Assembly: GCF_018991925.1 (NCBI RefSeq) | Contig: NW_024729696.1 | Location: forward strand, 350,066 to 414,065 | DNA length: 64,000 nucleotides | Reading direction: 5' to 3' | Source of the DNA: Homarus americanus | Taxonomy: Eukaryota; Arthropoda; Malacostraca; Decapoda; Nephropidae | Shown: positions 51,601 through 61,572 of the stretch, in pieces | Numbering within the stretch: position 1 is the first letter of the stretch | How the letters are laid out: the number at the start of each line of letters is the position of its first letter | Position numbers and translations under genes: made by a program | Notes under the pieces: generated by a model | Databases searched by the model: none | What the model was told of the DNA's origin: nothing | The model's input: only the letters and a program-made list of their open reading frames with translations

Positions 51601-54600
51601 AAAATTCTTTATTTACCATACATTTCATCTGGTGGATTTTTTTTTTCCATGTGCAAGTTCATTATAATCACACACAACAAAGGTTAGGGGATCACTTCCC
51701 TCCTTATCACTCCCTGAACTGCGAGACATAAAAGTTATGCTCTCCATGCCTAATAAAGCCCAACTGTGGATGCTGCATATATGTCCACTCTCTTAGACCC
51801 TCATAAGACTTGTGCATTAATGAAAGTAATGTTGTGGAGTAGATGACTAGATTTTAGGCAATATATGCCATCATAATGCCATGGTTTTCAAGTTAAACTT
51901 TTTTGTTTTGTGATTGTGACAATGGATATATTATGGATTACGTATAATGTACCTACAGAAAAGGAAACTGACCATCATGCTGGAGACTTAACTTGGCATT
52001 TCTGGCTCTGTTGTGATAAACAACTGCAGAAAGGTAACATACTCTCTGTGGATAACTGGTATACTAGCCCAAAGTTTTTCATTATCTGCTTGATAGTAAT
52101 ACTAGTATATATGGAACTGCCAAAACAAATAGAAAAGCAATGCCAAAGCTACCAAGCATCACATGTGGTGAGCAAGTGTTATAACAGTGACAACACCTTA
52201 TAAATTAAGAGATGTGACTAGTGTGTGGTTCATGTGCTTTCTACTGCTCACGGAGATGGTACGTACAGGTACTCCCCGACTTACGACCTACTCGACTTGC
52301 GTCCACCCTCACTTCGACCTGCCTCAGTCGTACCAAAATGTGGTCAAATTATGTATTTTCGAGTCCCAGTCAGTACACAGACAAAATTTTCATCTGTAAT
52401 TCACTTTAAAATGGTTGGCAAGCTTAAAAGTGAGTGTTTTATGGTGCTGAGAAGAAAAAGAGACCCCCCATTTTTTATTTTTTATGTGTTATTAAGCATT
52501 TCCGACTTACGACCATTTTGACTTACTACCTGGATTTTGGTCCCTAACCCCGTCGTAAGTCAGGGAGTACCTGTATTGTACGAATGTCGGTGACGAGAGA
52601 TAATAGATAACAGAGGTGAAGTACAGTAGTGATAAAACTTGTATTTTATTGTACTTATGTACTTTAAGCAAGAAAGGTTAAATTAAAACTGAAAAACTCA
52701 GTACTGTAGTATAATCGTGTGTCTAGCAGTGCTGCCCTGCTACTAAAATGGTGATTCTTATGCTGCATAGTAACTAAGGAAGGGTGTTTTGAGATGAGTT
52801 CAACATTTTCATATTCACCAAATTTAAAATAAGAAATTTTCCGCCCCTGAATACCCAAAATTTTGCCATACAGGGTGGGTGCTGGATAAGCCAGCTACAG
52901 TGAAAGGCTTATAAAAATTAATGTTCAATACTTAATAGTTTGTGATAATTAGACTCATTGCTGCAGCTCTTGCTAACCTTCTGGGGTCAGCTGTTTTGTT
53001 TCTACACACTTGCCAGTCCACCAAGCACTGGGGTGTGGAACATATATGTTTTGTTTTATAATGGTAATCGTGAATATACTGTATGATACTGACATTCACA
53101 TAAATATTTTCTTTTCCTTTTCTGCTTCATTGATCCTTATTTTCTTAATATTGAGAGTAAATATTGTTTGTAAATCTGAGGTCGCATTCATATACATCCA
53201 GTCAGGTTGTGGAAGGCCTGCTCATAATATCAAAGTATCATAACCCAAACGTTCATTAACTAAGGTGTACTCATATGGATTTATAGTTAAATATCTTGAT
53301 AGCTGTTGGAATTTTCTTGAAAAAAGTAATTAATGTTCAAATGAAATTTTCTGGAGGTTAAAAAATTAGGGTGTGTACCTTACTCAATGTTCTATGTGGT
53401 TTTATACTTTGTACCTGGCAGGGATTTCATCAACATGAAAACTGCTTTTGTATATAGAAAAGTGGTCCCTAATTTGTCTATTTAGTTTGAGAAATTTGGC
53501 ATACCAAAAGTTGGTATATAGAGTAATATCCATAATTTGTTGTAAAACTTGAAAGGAGTGCCATTACAAGGAAGATGTGATTACAAATGAATGGTCAGTG
53601 ACCATGTTTGGCCTTTCTGTAGTGACTATCATCATGAGCATTTTATGGCCAATTTCCACCCTTGAATTGGTTAGCAGTGATTACCTGTTGGCAGCTTTTG
53701 GGCAAGACAAGACTAGGACTCCCACCTGCCCCCCCACACACACACACACACACACTTCAAACCCAGTGTACCAGCCTAGAAAATGCAGCAGCTCTGGGTG
53801 CCATTCTGGTGACCCAGTTGCCATCAGGCATGTTGAAGTAAAGTTTTACAGCTGGATGCCCTTCATAACACCAACCCGCAAGGTGGGAACAGCTGACAGG
53901 ACACCTTACTAGAACACTGAATATGATAGTCACATTGAATCATAGAGTAAGTTTGTTTTTAGTACTTGTCTGTTCATGAAGTATGAAATTTCAATTCCAG
54001 ATGGATGAACTAGCCAAAGTGGTGAATAATATAAAAGATGCAGGAAATACTTTCTTCAAAAAGCAGGAGTATAATACTGCCATCAAGAAATACCAAAAGA
54101 GTCTGTCATATGTCAACTAGTAAGTGGCTTTAGAAGTTCTGCTAATTAAGGACAATTTATGATGAAGGGTTAATATAAACAGAATCGTATAACAACTTTC
54201 TCTATATTGTTGTGTACTTGTAATGAGTGTGACGTGGATAAACAGAATATAGTAATGGTAGTATGGAGATATTTTTTTTCCAATATCCTAATTTACCACG
54301 TGTACATAATTAAGTACATATGTTATAATTTTATTTCTATCCGTAGTATAAAGGAATATAACACGTCAAAGCGCTCCGACTTCTCTGATGCTGATGCCAA
54401 CACCTTAGACAGCTTGGCTGTGTCATGCCTTCTAAACCATGCACTGTGTTCGTCCAAGCTGGGCTGGTTCGATAAAGCTATCTCAGACTGTAGTAAAGTA
54501 AGTTAAGCTCTTTTTTTATACTTTTTACTTTAGGTGTTCTACAGTGGCAGGCTGTGAGAATTAGAAATGAGTTTTTTAAATGGAAACTTTAGGGTCAATC

Positions 54601-57600
54601 AGGTCATAGAATTTTTCTCCCTATACATGTACAGTGGTCCCTCAATTAACGAATGGTTCAATTAACGAAATTTCGGTTAACGAATTAGCTCCCATAAGGA
54701 TTTTCAGTTCCAATAACGAACAAAATTTTGATTAACGACAGCCTTACGAGAAACACGCTTTATTGTGGGCATCAGCTGATTGGCTAGTCCGCCAATACAG
54801 TAATTGGTTCTATGTTTACATTTGTTACCAGTGGAGTAAATATCAAGAAAGTTGTGCTCTTGAATGTTTTTGCATTTTTTTTATTAAAATTATTGGTCAT
54901 TCTCAAATTTAGTTGACATATTGATAATATATACAGTACAGGAAACAGTTTTTGTGTGCCCTTCAGCTGATCGAATCACCCATCAATGCTTCTCAGTTTA
55001 ACTTTGTTTACAGTGGAGTGAACAGCGAGTTTGTTGGTCTCTTGAATATTTTTGTATATTTTTACATTAAAATTATTGGTCATTCTGAAATTTAGTTAAC
55101 ATATTGACAATAAACAGTGCTGAAATTATTATGAAACATGAAGAAGGCATTAGAACCAATGCACTCTGTAAAGAATATGGCATGTCATCATCGACTGCCT
55201 CTACAATCAGCTGTTTGATATGTAAACAAAGCTGTCGGGAATACGACATGCACACCTGAAAGTAATTTAAATTATAGTATTCTTTTGTTTTTATTTACTA
55301 TTGTACAGTACTGTATTTAGTTTACAGTATATTTAATGTTTTGTTAATTCTATTACCGGTGTACAGTACTTTGTATGTATACTTTTTCTGTGAGTTGGAA
55401 CCAATTACCCAATATCTCATTGGAATAATAGATTCAGTTAACAAAATTTTCGGTTAACAACCAACTCTGTGGAACCAATTGTGTTCGTTAATCGTGGGAC
55501 CACTGCACGATACTCATTAATTGGTGACCTTTTCTTGCATTATAAGGTTAAAGCTTAGAAATAGAGCTATGATGTACATGCATTCAGTATAACTGAAGAG
55601 TAGAACAAGCTTATGCATTCAAAATTTCACTATACTTTACACACATGGAGAGGGTTTAGTCATAGGTTGGTGATCTTGACCTCTTTCAAGATCACAAAGG
55701 CCAGTCTTAACAGTTCTTTGAAAAAAGAAACCAAATTAATTTTCATTGCATATATTGTGTAAAATTTTGCAGTGAGAGGTGATGTGAACCTCGGGAAGAT
55801 GCCAAGACAACATAATACATATACTGTACAGTATAAGCAAGGCTTAGAATGCTATTGTATTATGTAATACAGTGTAGTAACAAATACTAATCATATTGTA
55901 TTTTGACTAGCAAATCATTCTCTCCAAAAGAACTAGTAGGCCTATGCAGCATTTACAAAATTAGTTTATTGAGTACTTGAAATTAGCAGATTACAGTACT
56001 TGAAATTATATTCATCAGTGGGGTAAAAACAAAATTCCAATAGATTTGGAAAATATTCCATGAATTTAGATTTTAAAATTATTTTATTTTTGCTTTGCAA
56101 AGTATTCTTTACATTACTTTTTGAGCTCTTATAAAAGGAACTTGTGAAAGGGGCTTATGGCTAAGAGCAAAGAAGTTTATAAAGGTGGCATGAGAGAATA
56201 AGAAGTGAAAGATTGGTAATGACCATGTATGATTCAGAGGTGGTGTAGAAGAGAAAGGGGAAGACGGCAAAAGTGGCAAAATTTACATGTCTATTAATTA
56301 GGCCTTACATTGATTTTCTTTACACAGAGCTGTTACCATGAATTTATGAGTTGACTCTAAAATAATGAGACTAATTTTATAGCAAACATACCTGAACTTA
56401 TACTGTCCATCCACATGATTATTGCCCTTTTTAGGAAAAATACCTACCTGAAATTATACCTTGGGAGGCTGTAGTACTATTCCAACAATGCTGCCATTGC
56501 TCAAATCATTGGGTAATTTCTCTATCAGATTTGCCCACAGAGCTTGTGTTACACTCTTGACTATCCTCAATGATGGCAGAATTCATCCCACAAAAGAAAA
56601 AAACATTCAAACAGGCATATCATGTAGGAATTCTGAAGCATGTAAGGTATTCTATATAACATATCAGGAATGAACTGAGGTTAATGTTTCTTCACCATAA
56701 TGATGATAATGTTTACAATAAGCTTAATGCAACACAGCTTTTGACCACAAATGGTATTACCCAGCTTAGCTTAATCACCCACCTTATTACCGAGCTTGAT
56801 CACCCAACTTATTACCCAGCTTAATCACTCACCTTATTACCCAGCTTGTTCACCCACCTTACTATCCGGCTTATTTGCCAGACTTGGCTCCAATTGACTT
56901 TTGGCAGTTTCCAACAATAAAATCTCCCGTCACAGGAAAAAGATTTGCCATCATTGAGGATAAGCAGTTCCCAAAATATTTTGAGCAATGGCAGCATCAT
57001 TGGAGTAAAGGTACAGTACTGTACAATATAATCTCCCAAGGTGTTTATTTTGAAGGGAATGACACTCATTTGAATGTTTAAAATCAGGTATGTTTGCTAA
57101 ACAATGTCTCATTACTTTATAGTTACACCTCATACATCCATTATTTTCTCCAAACAAGGTCATCTTAGGGTGCGTCTTCACTTGAGCATTTTAGCCCGAA
57201 CGAACCAAACGAGCAGAATTCGGCTAGTAAGGACGTGTCTCTGAGCCGAACTGAGCGCGTCAGACATTTTCCGTCGCTTGTCGGTAGATAGTGTGGGCTG
57301 AAAAAGATTCAGTTGCTCATTGGTGCGCAGTCAGGACGGGTGTTCACGCTGTTCCAGCTATTCGGTGTGTTATGAAGTGGGACAGGGAGAAATTTTTCAC
57401 TTTACCGGTTGAATATGAGAAGTATCCTGAGCTGTGGAATCCCCAACATTCGTAACATATAACATTGAATAAATGTTTCCCTTAGATTATTATCGTTTAT
57501 TACTTTATTTCCTACACACATTATTAGGGTAGCCCGCAACTTTACAAACACGTGTAGTATTTACGTATACCAACATCCAGTAGAAAGTCGATATAAATAC

Positions 57601-59958
57601 TACAGTAAACAGACCATTTCGCATCACTTAATTTTAGCTGTGTTGATTTATGAGTGTTGGTTTTAATATAATACTACAAAAAACAATGTTTTGTTTATTC
57701 TAGGAGATGGGCCGAGTTGCATGTGGGTAGACTCAAAGTCCTTTTAGTATTTTGTGTTTCTCTCAAGTACCAAACTAAATTGTTCCGTTGAAACAACACT
57801 TGGATTTAGTGCTAATTCGGCTTAAAGTGTGACCTCTCCTGGAGATACAGTGATGTTCTATTGTATTAATATGCTAATAAGGTCCTTATTATTACAAAAG
57901 TAATGTTTTTGTATTACCTTTATATATATCCTTCAGGGCCTCAATCAAAGCGTTGCATGTTTCTGCGATTATCACACTTATGCATTGCTTGGATATTTTG
58001 AATAAATACTGCAGGCTGGTATAGGAGTCCCCTGTGGCTAGAAAGTGTAGTTACAGCCAAACAATGTTTGACCGGTATGGCTTTTGGCCTATTTCCAAAC
58101 CAATGTTTACGTATCTCATGCCTAAATCTAAATTTGTCTAATTTAAAACCATTGTTACAAGTTTGTTCCTGGCTGGATAGTTTGAGTACCTTTGTTATAC
58201 ATACATTTGTTTAGCCCTGACTTCCATTTATATACCTTGATCATGTCGCCCCTCACTCTACGTCTCTCAAGGAAGTGCAGATTAAGATGCTTTAACCCTT
58301 AGGCCCCAGGTGACGTTCCAGAACGTCCGACCAGCACTCCTCGGGTGGCGTTCTAGAACGTCCGCCTATTCCCGCCACTTTTTAACTGCCCAGCGTGGGT
58401 TATCAGGTTCCAGTGTGACTATTTGCCTGTCACACCACACCCTCGGCCACAGGGAAGCTTCCTGAACATAATTACCTACTTTTGTTTGTTTCATTTTCAT
58501 TGTTTGTCTATTTTATCATGTTATATCAAAGTAATATTGCTAAAAGTAGTGTAGTTGTAGTGTAGTATTACTGTAAAATAATGCTATGATTATGTTATAA
58601 CTGTATTTATTTCTGGAATTATTATTTTATGAATTACTTGCTCTACCAAACACAAAGACAGCCAGACAGACTGGTGACCGACAGGTGAGTGTTGCCAACT
58701 ACTTTTTATGAAAAATAATGCAAATAAAATATTCTAAATGAATTATTTATAGTAAATAATTATTAAGATCAGTAAATATATGCATTTGGCCACCTCAGAC
58801 ACAGAGGCAAGCTAAAAATGGCTGCAAAGTACTTAAGGACTACAGCTGTCAACCAACGCTGTCTCCATATCCCCCCCCCCCCTCCTCCCTCCCTCTGCAC
58901 AACCAGGGAAGTTTCTAGAGTGTCAATATATAGTTTTTCTTACTAATTTTTTATTGTTTTATCATTTAAAAAGGTTAAAAATTATTTTTGGAAAAGTTGA
59001 TATTTCTGGATTTATCCCCATGGTGGGGGTATTATCAGCGGCACCCTAACCCAGGGCTTAAGGGTTAACCTGTCTCTGTACTCAAGTTTCCTAATGCCCA
59101 GGATTAGTCTTGTCATTCTCCTCTGAATTCTTTCTAAGGATTCTATGTCCATTCCGTAGTACGGTGACCAGAACTGAACTGTGTAATCCAAGTGAGGTCT
59201 CACAAGCGCAAGATATAGTTTTAGGATAACCTCGCTAGTCTTGTAACTAACTCTCCTTTGTATGAAGTACTTTGTATCCTTCTTTATAATTCTTGGTCCT
59301 ACAAAGTCCTCTGGTGTCATTCGAGAAAAGTTTTTTAAATGGCCATGATCCATTTCAGTCAACAGGGACATATTATTTCCATCCAGTAAATAGTCCCCTT
59401 AACCACACTCTTTTAGATTTCTTCTTCCTTTTGGCTAAGGAGTAAATAATGAAGAATGCACCTGCTTCCACTGTGAGATCCATCATTCAACTAAGGAAAA
59501 CGGTGGGAATAAGACGAGCACCGTTGAACATGCAGAATACAGAGAGCTTGTACTCGAACTGCTCTTTCGGTTTGTTCATGCGTTGTCTGATCGTTTGGTT
59601 CGTTTATGCATTGTCTGCTCATTTGGTTCATTCAGGCTAAAATGGTCAAGGGAAGACGCACCATTAGGTATTGAAAAAAGGTCACCTACCTGCTCTGAGG
59701 TTCTATACTGCCTCTCATGTTCAATTTCTTCTTCATCAGGCGCTCGAATTGGACAATACGAACCCAAAAGCGTACTTCCGTCGTGGTCAGGCATACAATT
59801 TGAGCAACGACACAGATGCTGCTAAAGCTGACCTCGAGAAAGCGAGAGAACTTGAGCCAAACGATAAAGGTATATTAAAGGAATTGGACACGGTCGTAAA
59901 AAAGATCAAGGCACAAAGGGAGAAAGAGAAGAAAATATATGCTAAGCTTTTCCAGTGA
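42537..59958 (+). CDS. PPID: Peptidyl-prolyl isomerase D (cyclophilin-40), complete coding sequence, 7 exons
   Basis: Exons 42537-42600, 47592-47729, 48760-49055, 51118-51246, 54001-54119, 54347-54497 and 59740-59958 join in frame into 371 aa (vertebrate Cyp40 is about 370). Residues 8-175 form the cyclophilin domain: [20 protein letters not shown] (30-49), [16 protein letters not shown] (65-80, catalytic Arg67), [20 protein letters not shown] (108-127) and [10 protein letters not shown] (133-142). His133 replaces the Trp that binds cyclosporin in cyclophilin A, as in other Cyp40 proteins. Residues 210-350 hold TPR helices ([59 protein letters not shown]) that in relatives bind the Hsp90 MEEVD tail; the end is basic ([19 protein letters not shown]). 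All introns are GT-AG, with consistent phases. Cyp40 works in cytosolic Hsp90-client complexes. No defect seen; introns 1, 4 and 6 are swollen by transposons. Confidence 0.96.
43280..43790. mobile_element. MITE in PPID intron 1
   Basis: CTAGAGCAGACGTCTTAACA and TGTTCGATTTTGTTCATTTT on the left pair with AAAATGAACAAAATCGAACA and TGACTAACACC/TCTGCTCTAG on the right, giving arms of about 65 bases. The outer bases do not give a clean duplication. Confidence 0.7.
43848..44604. mobile_element. Compound foldback element with 8-bp target duplication
   Basis: ATGCAGTG flanks both ends (43840-43847, 44605-44612). The terminal CGGTCCGACTAATTAC pairs with the right-end GTAATTAGTCGGACC. The interior has two forward copies (about 43850-44010 and 44015-44165) and three inverted copies or part copies (about 44180-44258, 44275-44445, 44450-44604) of one unit containing CAATGAAGTCAAATGATGG, CACTTCTCGACT-like and GGTGTCACAAAGTCACAAAA blocks. 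Short TTAGGTTAGGT runs mark two junctions. An 8-bp duplication suits hAT, P or Merlin elements. No coding frame. Confidence 0.8.
45744..46585. mobile_element. Tc1/pogo-type non-autonomous element, PPID intron 1
   Basis: The left end AGGTTGAAGATCCTGTATCC and, inward from the right, CAGGTCAAGGATCCTTTATC are inverted repeats; TA follows the right end. It belongs with the element at 49516-50639, which has the same ends. The interior is AT-rich without ORFs. Confidence 0.65.
46650..46742. repeat. 28-bp near-perfect hairpin, 37-base loop
   Basis: GCACAGAACCAAAGTAGGAC-AAGCGCCA (46650-46677) is the reverse complement of 46715-46742 with a single mismatch. It lies 65 bases beyond a TIR element, so a tiny MITE is the simplest explanation; a miRNA-like precursor is an alternative. 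Confidence 0.75.
46893..47375. repeat. ~28-bp minisatellite in PPID intron 1
   Basis: Imperfect tandem units of GTGAGTACTTGAGGATATGC-ATTGTCTT. The cleanest units are at 47190-47300; flanking copies decay gradually. It ends about 215 bases before PPID exon 2. Confidence 0.85.
47592..47729 (+). CDS. PPID: PPID exon 2, residues 22-68
   Basis: Acceptor ATATTTCAG, donor GTAAGT, phase 1 in and out. Encodes [20 protein letters not shown] and ends with FHR; catalytic Arg67 is its last full codon. Confidence 0.95.
47781..48592. mobile_element. Possible piggyBac-type MITE, PPID intron 2
   Basis: TTAA precedes CCCTTAAACTGTGG on the left and follows ...CCTCAGGGG-like CAGGGG on the right (TTAA at 47777-47780 and 48593-48596). 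The inverted similarity is short, so this is tentative; it is supported by the same CCCTTA start in the clear piggyBac-type MITE at 58296. Confidence 0.35.
48760..49055 (+). CDS. PPID: PPID exon 3, residues 68-166
   Basis: Acceptor TTTTTTCAG, donor GTACGT, ends phase 0. Carries [33 protein letters not shown] and [16 protein letters not shown]. Confidence 0.96.
49516..50639. mobile_element. Tc1/pogo-type non-autonomous element, PPID intron 3
   Basis: CAGGTTGAGAATCCTGTGTC on the left and, inward from the right, AGGTTGAGAATCCTTTATCT on the right, with TA outside both. At about 1.12 kb it fills more than half of intron 3. No transposase frame survives. Confidence 0.8.
51118..51246 (+). CDS. PPID: PPID exon 4, residues 167-209
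   Basis: Acceptor ACTTTCAG, donor GTAAGT; 43 codons in phase 0. Encodes the end of the cyclophilin domain ([20 protein letters not shown]) and the acidic linker ([15 protein letters not shown]). Confidence 0.93.
51905..52600 (+). mobile_element. piggyBac transposase relic, PPID intron 4
   Basis: Pieces in two frames: [14 protein letters not shown] (51915-51956) matches the piggyBac 'CDxxTGYxxDxxxY' segment. A shifted frame then gives [19 protein letters not shown] (52029-52083), the catalytic DNWYTSP box, and [10 protein letters not shown] with [12 protein letters not shown] corresponding to the later 'MLSTIH' block. A TTAACCCTTGAACTGCG at 51466 may be its left end. Frameshifts and a nested MITE show it is inactive. 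Confidence 0.8.
52266..52573. mobile_element. 308-bp Tc1-type MITE nested in the piggyBac relic
   Basis: CAGGTACTCCCCGACTTACG at the left and, inward from the right, CAGGTACTCCCTGACTTACG at the right; TA on both sides (52264-52265, 52574-52575). The termini resemble the nested MITE at 17707-17998 in KICS2 (CGACTTACGAC core), so both belong to related families. Confidence 0.9.
53560..53925 (+). mobile_element. SINE-like repeat with (CA)n, PPID intron 4
   Basis: GAGCATTTTATGGCCAATTT near the start, (CA)n at 53734-53753 and CAGCTGGATGCCCTTCATAA near the end, matching the block order of the repeat at 16266-16470. Confidence 0.5.
54001..54119 (+). CDS. PPID: PPID exon 5, residues 210-249
   Basis: Acceptor AATTCCAG, donor GTAAGT, ends phase 2 (TA/T). 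Encodes the first TPR helix pair, [20 protein letters not shown]. Confidence 0.93.
54347..54497 (+). CDS. PPID: PPID exon 6, residues 249-299
   Basis: Acceptor ATCCGTAG, donor GTAAGT, ends phase 0. Encodes [20 protein letters not shown] and [14 protein letters not shown] (second TPR). Confidence 0.93.
54632..55505 (+). mobile_element. Pogo/Tigger-like element, PPID intron 6
   Basis: CAGTGGTCCCTCAATTAACG at the left and, inward from the right, CAGTGGTCCCACGATTAACG at the right; TA on the left side. At 55118-55225 a frame reads [20 protein letters not shown] followed by [10 protein letters not shown], which fits the helix-turn-helix of CENP-B/Tigger transposases. The remainder of the transposase is missing. 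Confidence 0.85.
56364..57113 (+). mobile_element. Mariner relic arranged as a palindrome, PPID intron 6
   Basis: The plus strand of the right arm (56875-57081) encodes the C-terminus of a mariner transposase: [22 protein letters not shown] (third catalytic Asp in PDLAPIDF), [23 protein letters not shown] and [10 protein letters not shown]. The minus strand of the left arm (56600-56440) encodes a second, worse preserved version ([23 protein letters not shown]-like). The outer ends AATGAGACTAAT...TTAGCAAACATACCTGA pair across the whole unit. Confidence 0.78.
57930..59395 (-). mobile_element. CR1-like LINE inside the Harbinger element
   Basis: Minus strand, in order: [40 protein letters not shown], then RKLEYRDRL (to 59069), a 769-bp insertion, and on the other side [20 protein letters not shown] (from 58291), YKW, and further on [16 protein letters not shown] near 58090-58140. 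These are the RT thumb and C-terminal blocks of CR1-like LINEs. The 5' RT core is missing. Confidence 0.85.
58296..59064. mobile_element. piggyBac-type MITE nested in the LINE
   Basis: CCCTTAGGCCCCAGG on the left and, inward from the right, CCCTTAAGCCCTGGG form short inverted repeats, with TTAA on both sides (58292-58295, 59065-59068). TTAA duplication and a CCC start are the piggyBac hallmark. Removing it with one TTAA restores the LINE frame exactly (EYRDRL/KHLNLH). Confidence 0.92.
59740..59958 (+). CDS. PPID: PPID exon 7, residues 300-371 and stop
   Basis: Acceptor CTTCATCAG; TGA at 59956-59958. Encodes [20 protein letters not shown] (third TPR) and the basic tail. The acceptor lies only 76 bases after the end of a Harbinger-type transposon. 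Confidence 0.95.
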   Translation, partial: ALELDNTNPKAYFRRGQAYNLSNDTDAAKADLEKARELEPNDKGILKELDTVVKKIKAQREKEKKIYAKLFQ

Positions 59959-60030
59959 ATCCAAAGCGTATCAGAACAAAATTAATGTGTTGTTTTTCAG
60001 GTACTTAATTAATGTTTTAACGTATTTGTG

Positions 60031-60082
60031 AATAAAAGTGTGTTGTGTTTTGTACCAGTATTGTCATACAAGCTGTAATAAA
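60031..60082 (+). promoter_or_regulatory. PPID: PPID polyadenylation signals
   Basis: Two AATAAA hexamers, at 60031-60036 and 60077-60082, 73 and 119 bases after the stop codon, at normal distances for a short 3' UTR. Confidence 0.65.
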
Positions 60083-61410
60083 AAGCCATGCAAAATTATT
60101 TTTACTGTATCCTTGCACCATATATGTAAAACTATGTTCCTCAGTACCATGTGAATAGTATTGTTTTAACTATGACTTTATAATGTCTTTTATCATATCA
60201 GTTAAATGTGCACATTAATGCTACAAGACTATATACAGTATTTATGGTACTGTACCAGAAACTTATTTTTGATATGTCTTTCAAAGATATTTACTACGGT
60301 TTAAAAACATAAATACCCATAGTTTGGACATTTGATTAAATAAAAAGGAGTTGTGAGTAATTACATCTTTTGTTGGATGTGAGGTTATACAGTACATGTT
60401 TTGAGTAATCGTGAGGAGAATTTTGTTGCTCGTTACATTCCCGAGGCAGATGTATCTCCATCAGTCATACAGTAAGGTAAAACGCTGCATGATGTCATAA
60501 CCACTGAATACTTAGCCGGTTACTGAAGTTTACAGTATTCAGACTTAAAAATTGACAGTAATATCCAATGGCAATACAGGTATTTCTCCAATTTACCCAT
60601 GGGTATCAACAATGAGTTCTCGTGTTGACCTTTACATTCCAATTCAGATGTTATAATGACCAATTAGTGTTTTTTAGTGGTTGTACTGTATATCAAAGTA
60701 AACTAGTGAGAGAGTGTAATGCATATTCCTTTCTGCATCTTTGTTAATGTTAGCTTATTATAATGGAGACCAGTAAAGGTACATAGATATCGCACGAAGC
60801 TCACTGTCCAGCTTAGTGTTTCCATGGGGAATCATGCTTAGTATTGTTCCCTGTTACCTGTCTTTCTCAGCATAGAGGAAGTAAATGATAGTGTCATGGA
60901 AATTTGGTTTAAGTATAAACTTCAGTAAGGCAATCCACTTTTGTGAACTGGGGATTCTGATGTTTATTATCAGATGCATAATTGGGTGGGAGATTGTATT
61001 GGCAGTTTATTGATGCCATTTTTTTATGGTTTAAGTTCCGTAGATCTAATATTTAGCTACCCGACAATAACCAGATCATGAGCTGCTGTGGTTAATTTCT
61101 CTTTTCATCAAAAGCACATTTTATGTTATTTATTCCATTTTGACTTCCATGCCATTTATCGTACACTCTTTTTGCTTTTTCAGACATTAGTTTTCATAGG
61201 AAATTTCACTTGTTTCAGCATGGAAAATAGCCATAAAATAATGGTGAAAATGCCCACAAGCTCAAATATTGCCTATATAATGGTTTTAAAATTTTACAGT
61301 AAAGGACATGTTTAGAATGAACTTGCAAATTAACCCTCGAGCTACATCCAGAATAATACACAAGCACCAAGAAATGACCTCGAAAACCCTTAAGTGGCTA
61401 GTAATTAGCT
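60083..61410. other. Gene-free stretch downstream of PPID
   Basis: AT-rich, no exon, TIR element or tandem repeat recognised up to the repeat block beginning at about 61420. Confidence 0.4.
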
Positions 61411-61419
61411 TTGCAAAAG

Positions 61420-61572
61420 TATTCTGGGGCAGAATCTTACCATCTTTGGGGACAGACTTCAGTCTTTGGGGACAGTCTTCTACCGTCTCCTGGGGCAGAA
61501 TCCTATCCTATTTTATTCTGGGGGCGGAATCCTACCGTATTCTGGGGCAAAACCCTACCATCTTCTGGTTAT
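61420..61572. repeat. Short tandem repeat preceding the satellite
   Basis: Four or five imperfect units of about 30 bases with TTCTGGGGCAGAATCCTACC or TTTGGGGACAGTCTTC. Confidence 0.7.

Larger units (their letters stand above)
57168..59663. mobile_element. PIF/Harbinger-type transposon, PPID intron 6
   Basis: The left end GGGTGCGTCTTCACTTGAGC-ATTTTAGC and, read inward from the right, TGGTGCGTCTTCCCTTGACC-ATTTTAGC match for about 45 bases. TTA flanks both ends (57165-57167, 59664-59666), the usual 3-bp duplication of this superfamily. Near the left end (57372-57455) a short frame reads [20 protein letters not shown] followed by LWNPQHS, similar to the MADF/Myb-like second protein of these elements. 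About 1.5 kb of the 2.5 kb is a later LINE insertion. Confidence 0.85.

Noticed and set aside
59449..59640. ORF starting [20 protein letters not shown]
   Set aside because: It lies inside the right part of the Harbinger-type element and reads into its terminal repeat; I cannot match it to a protein.
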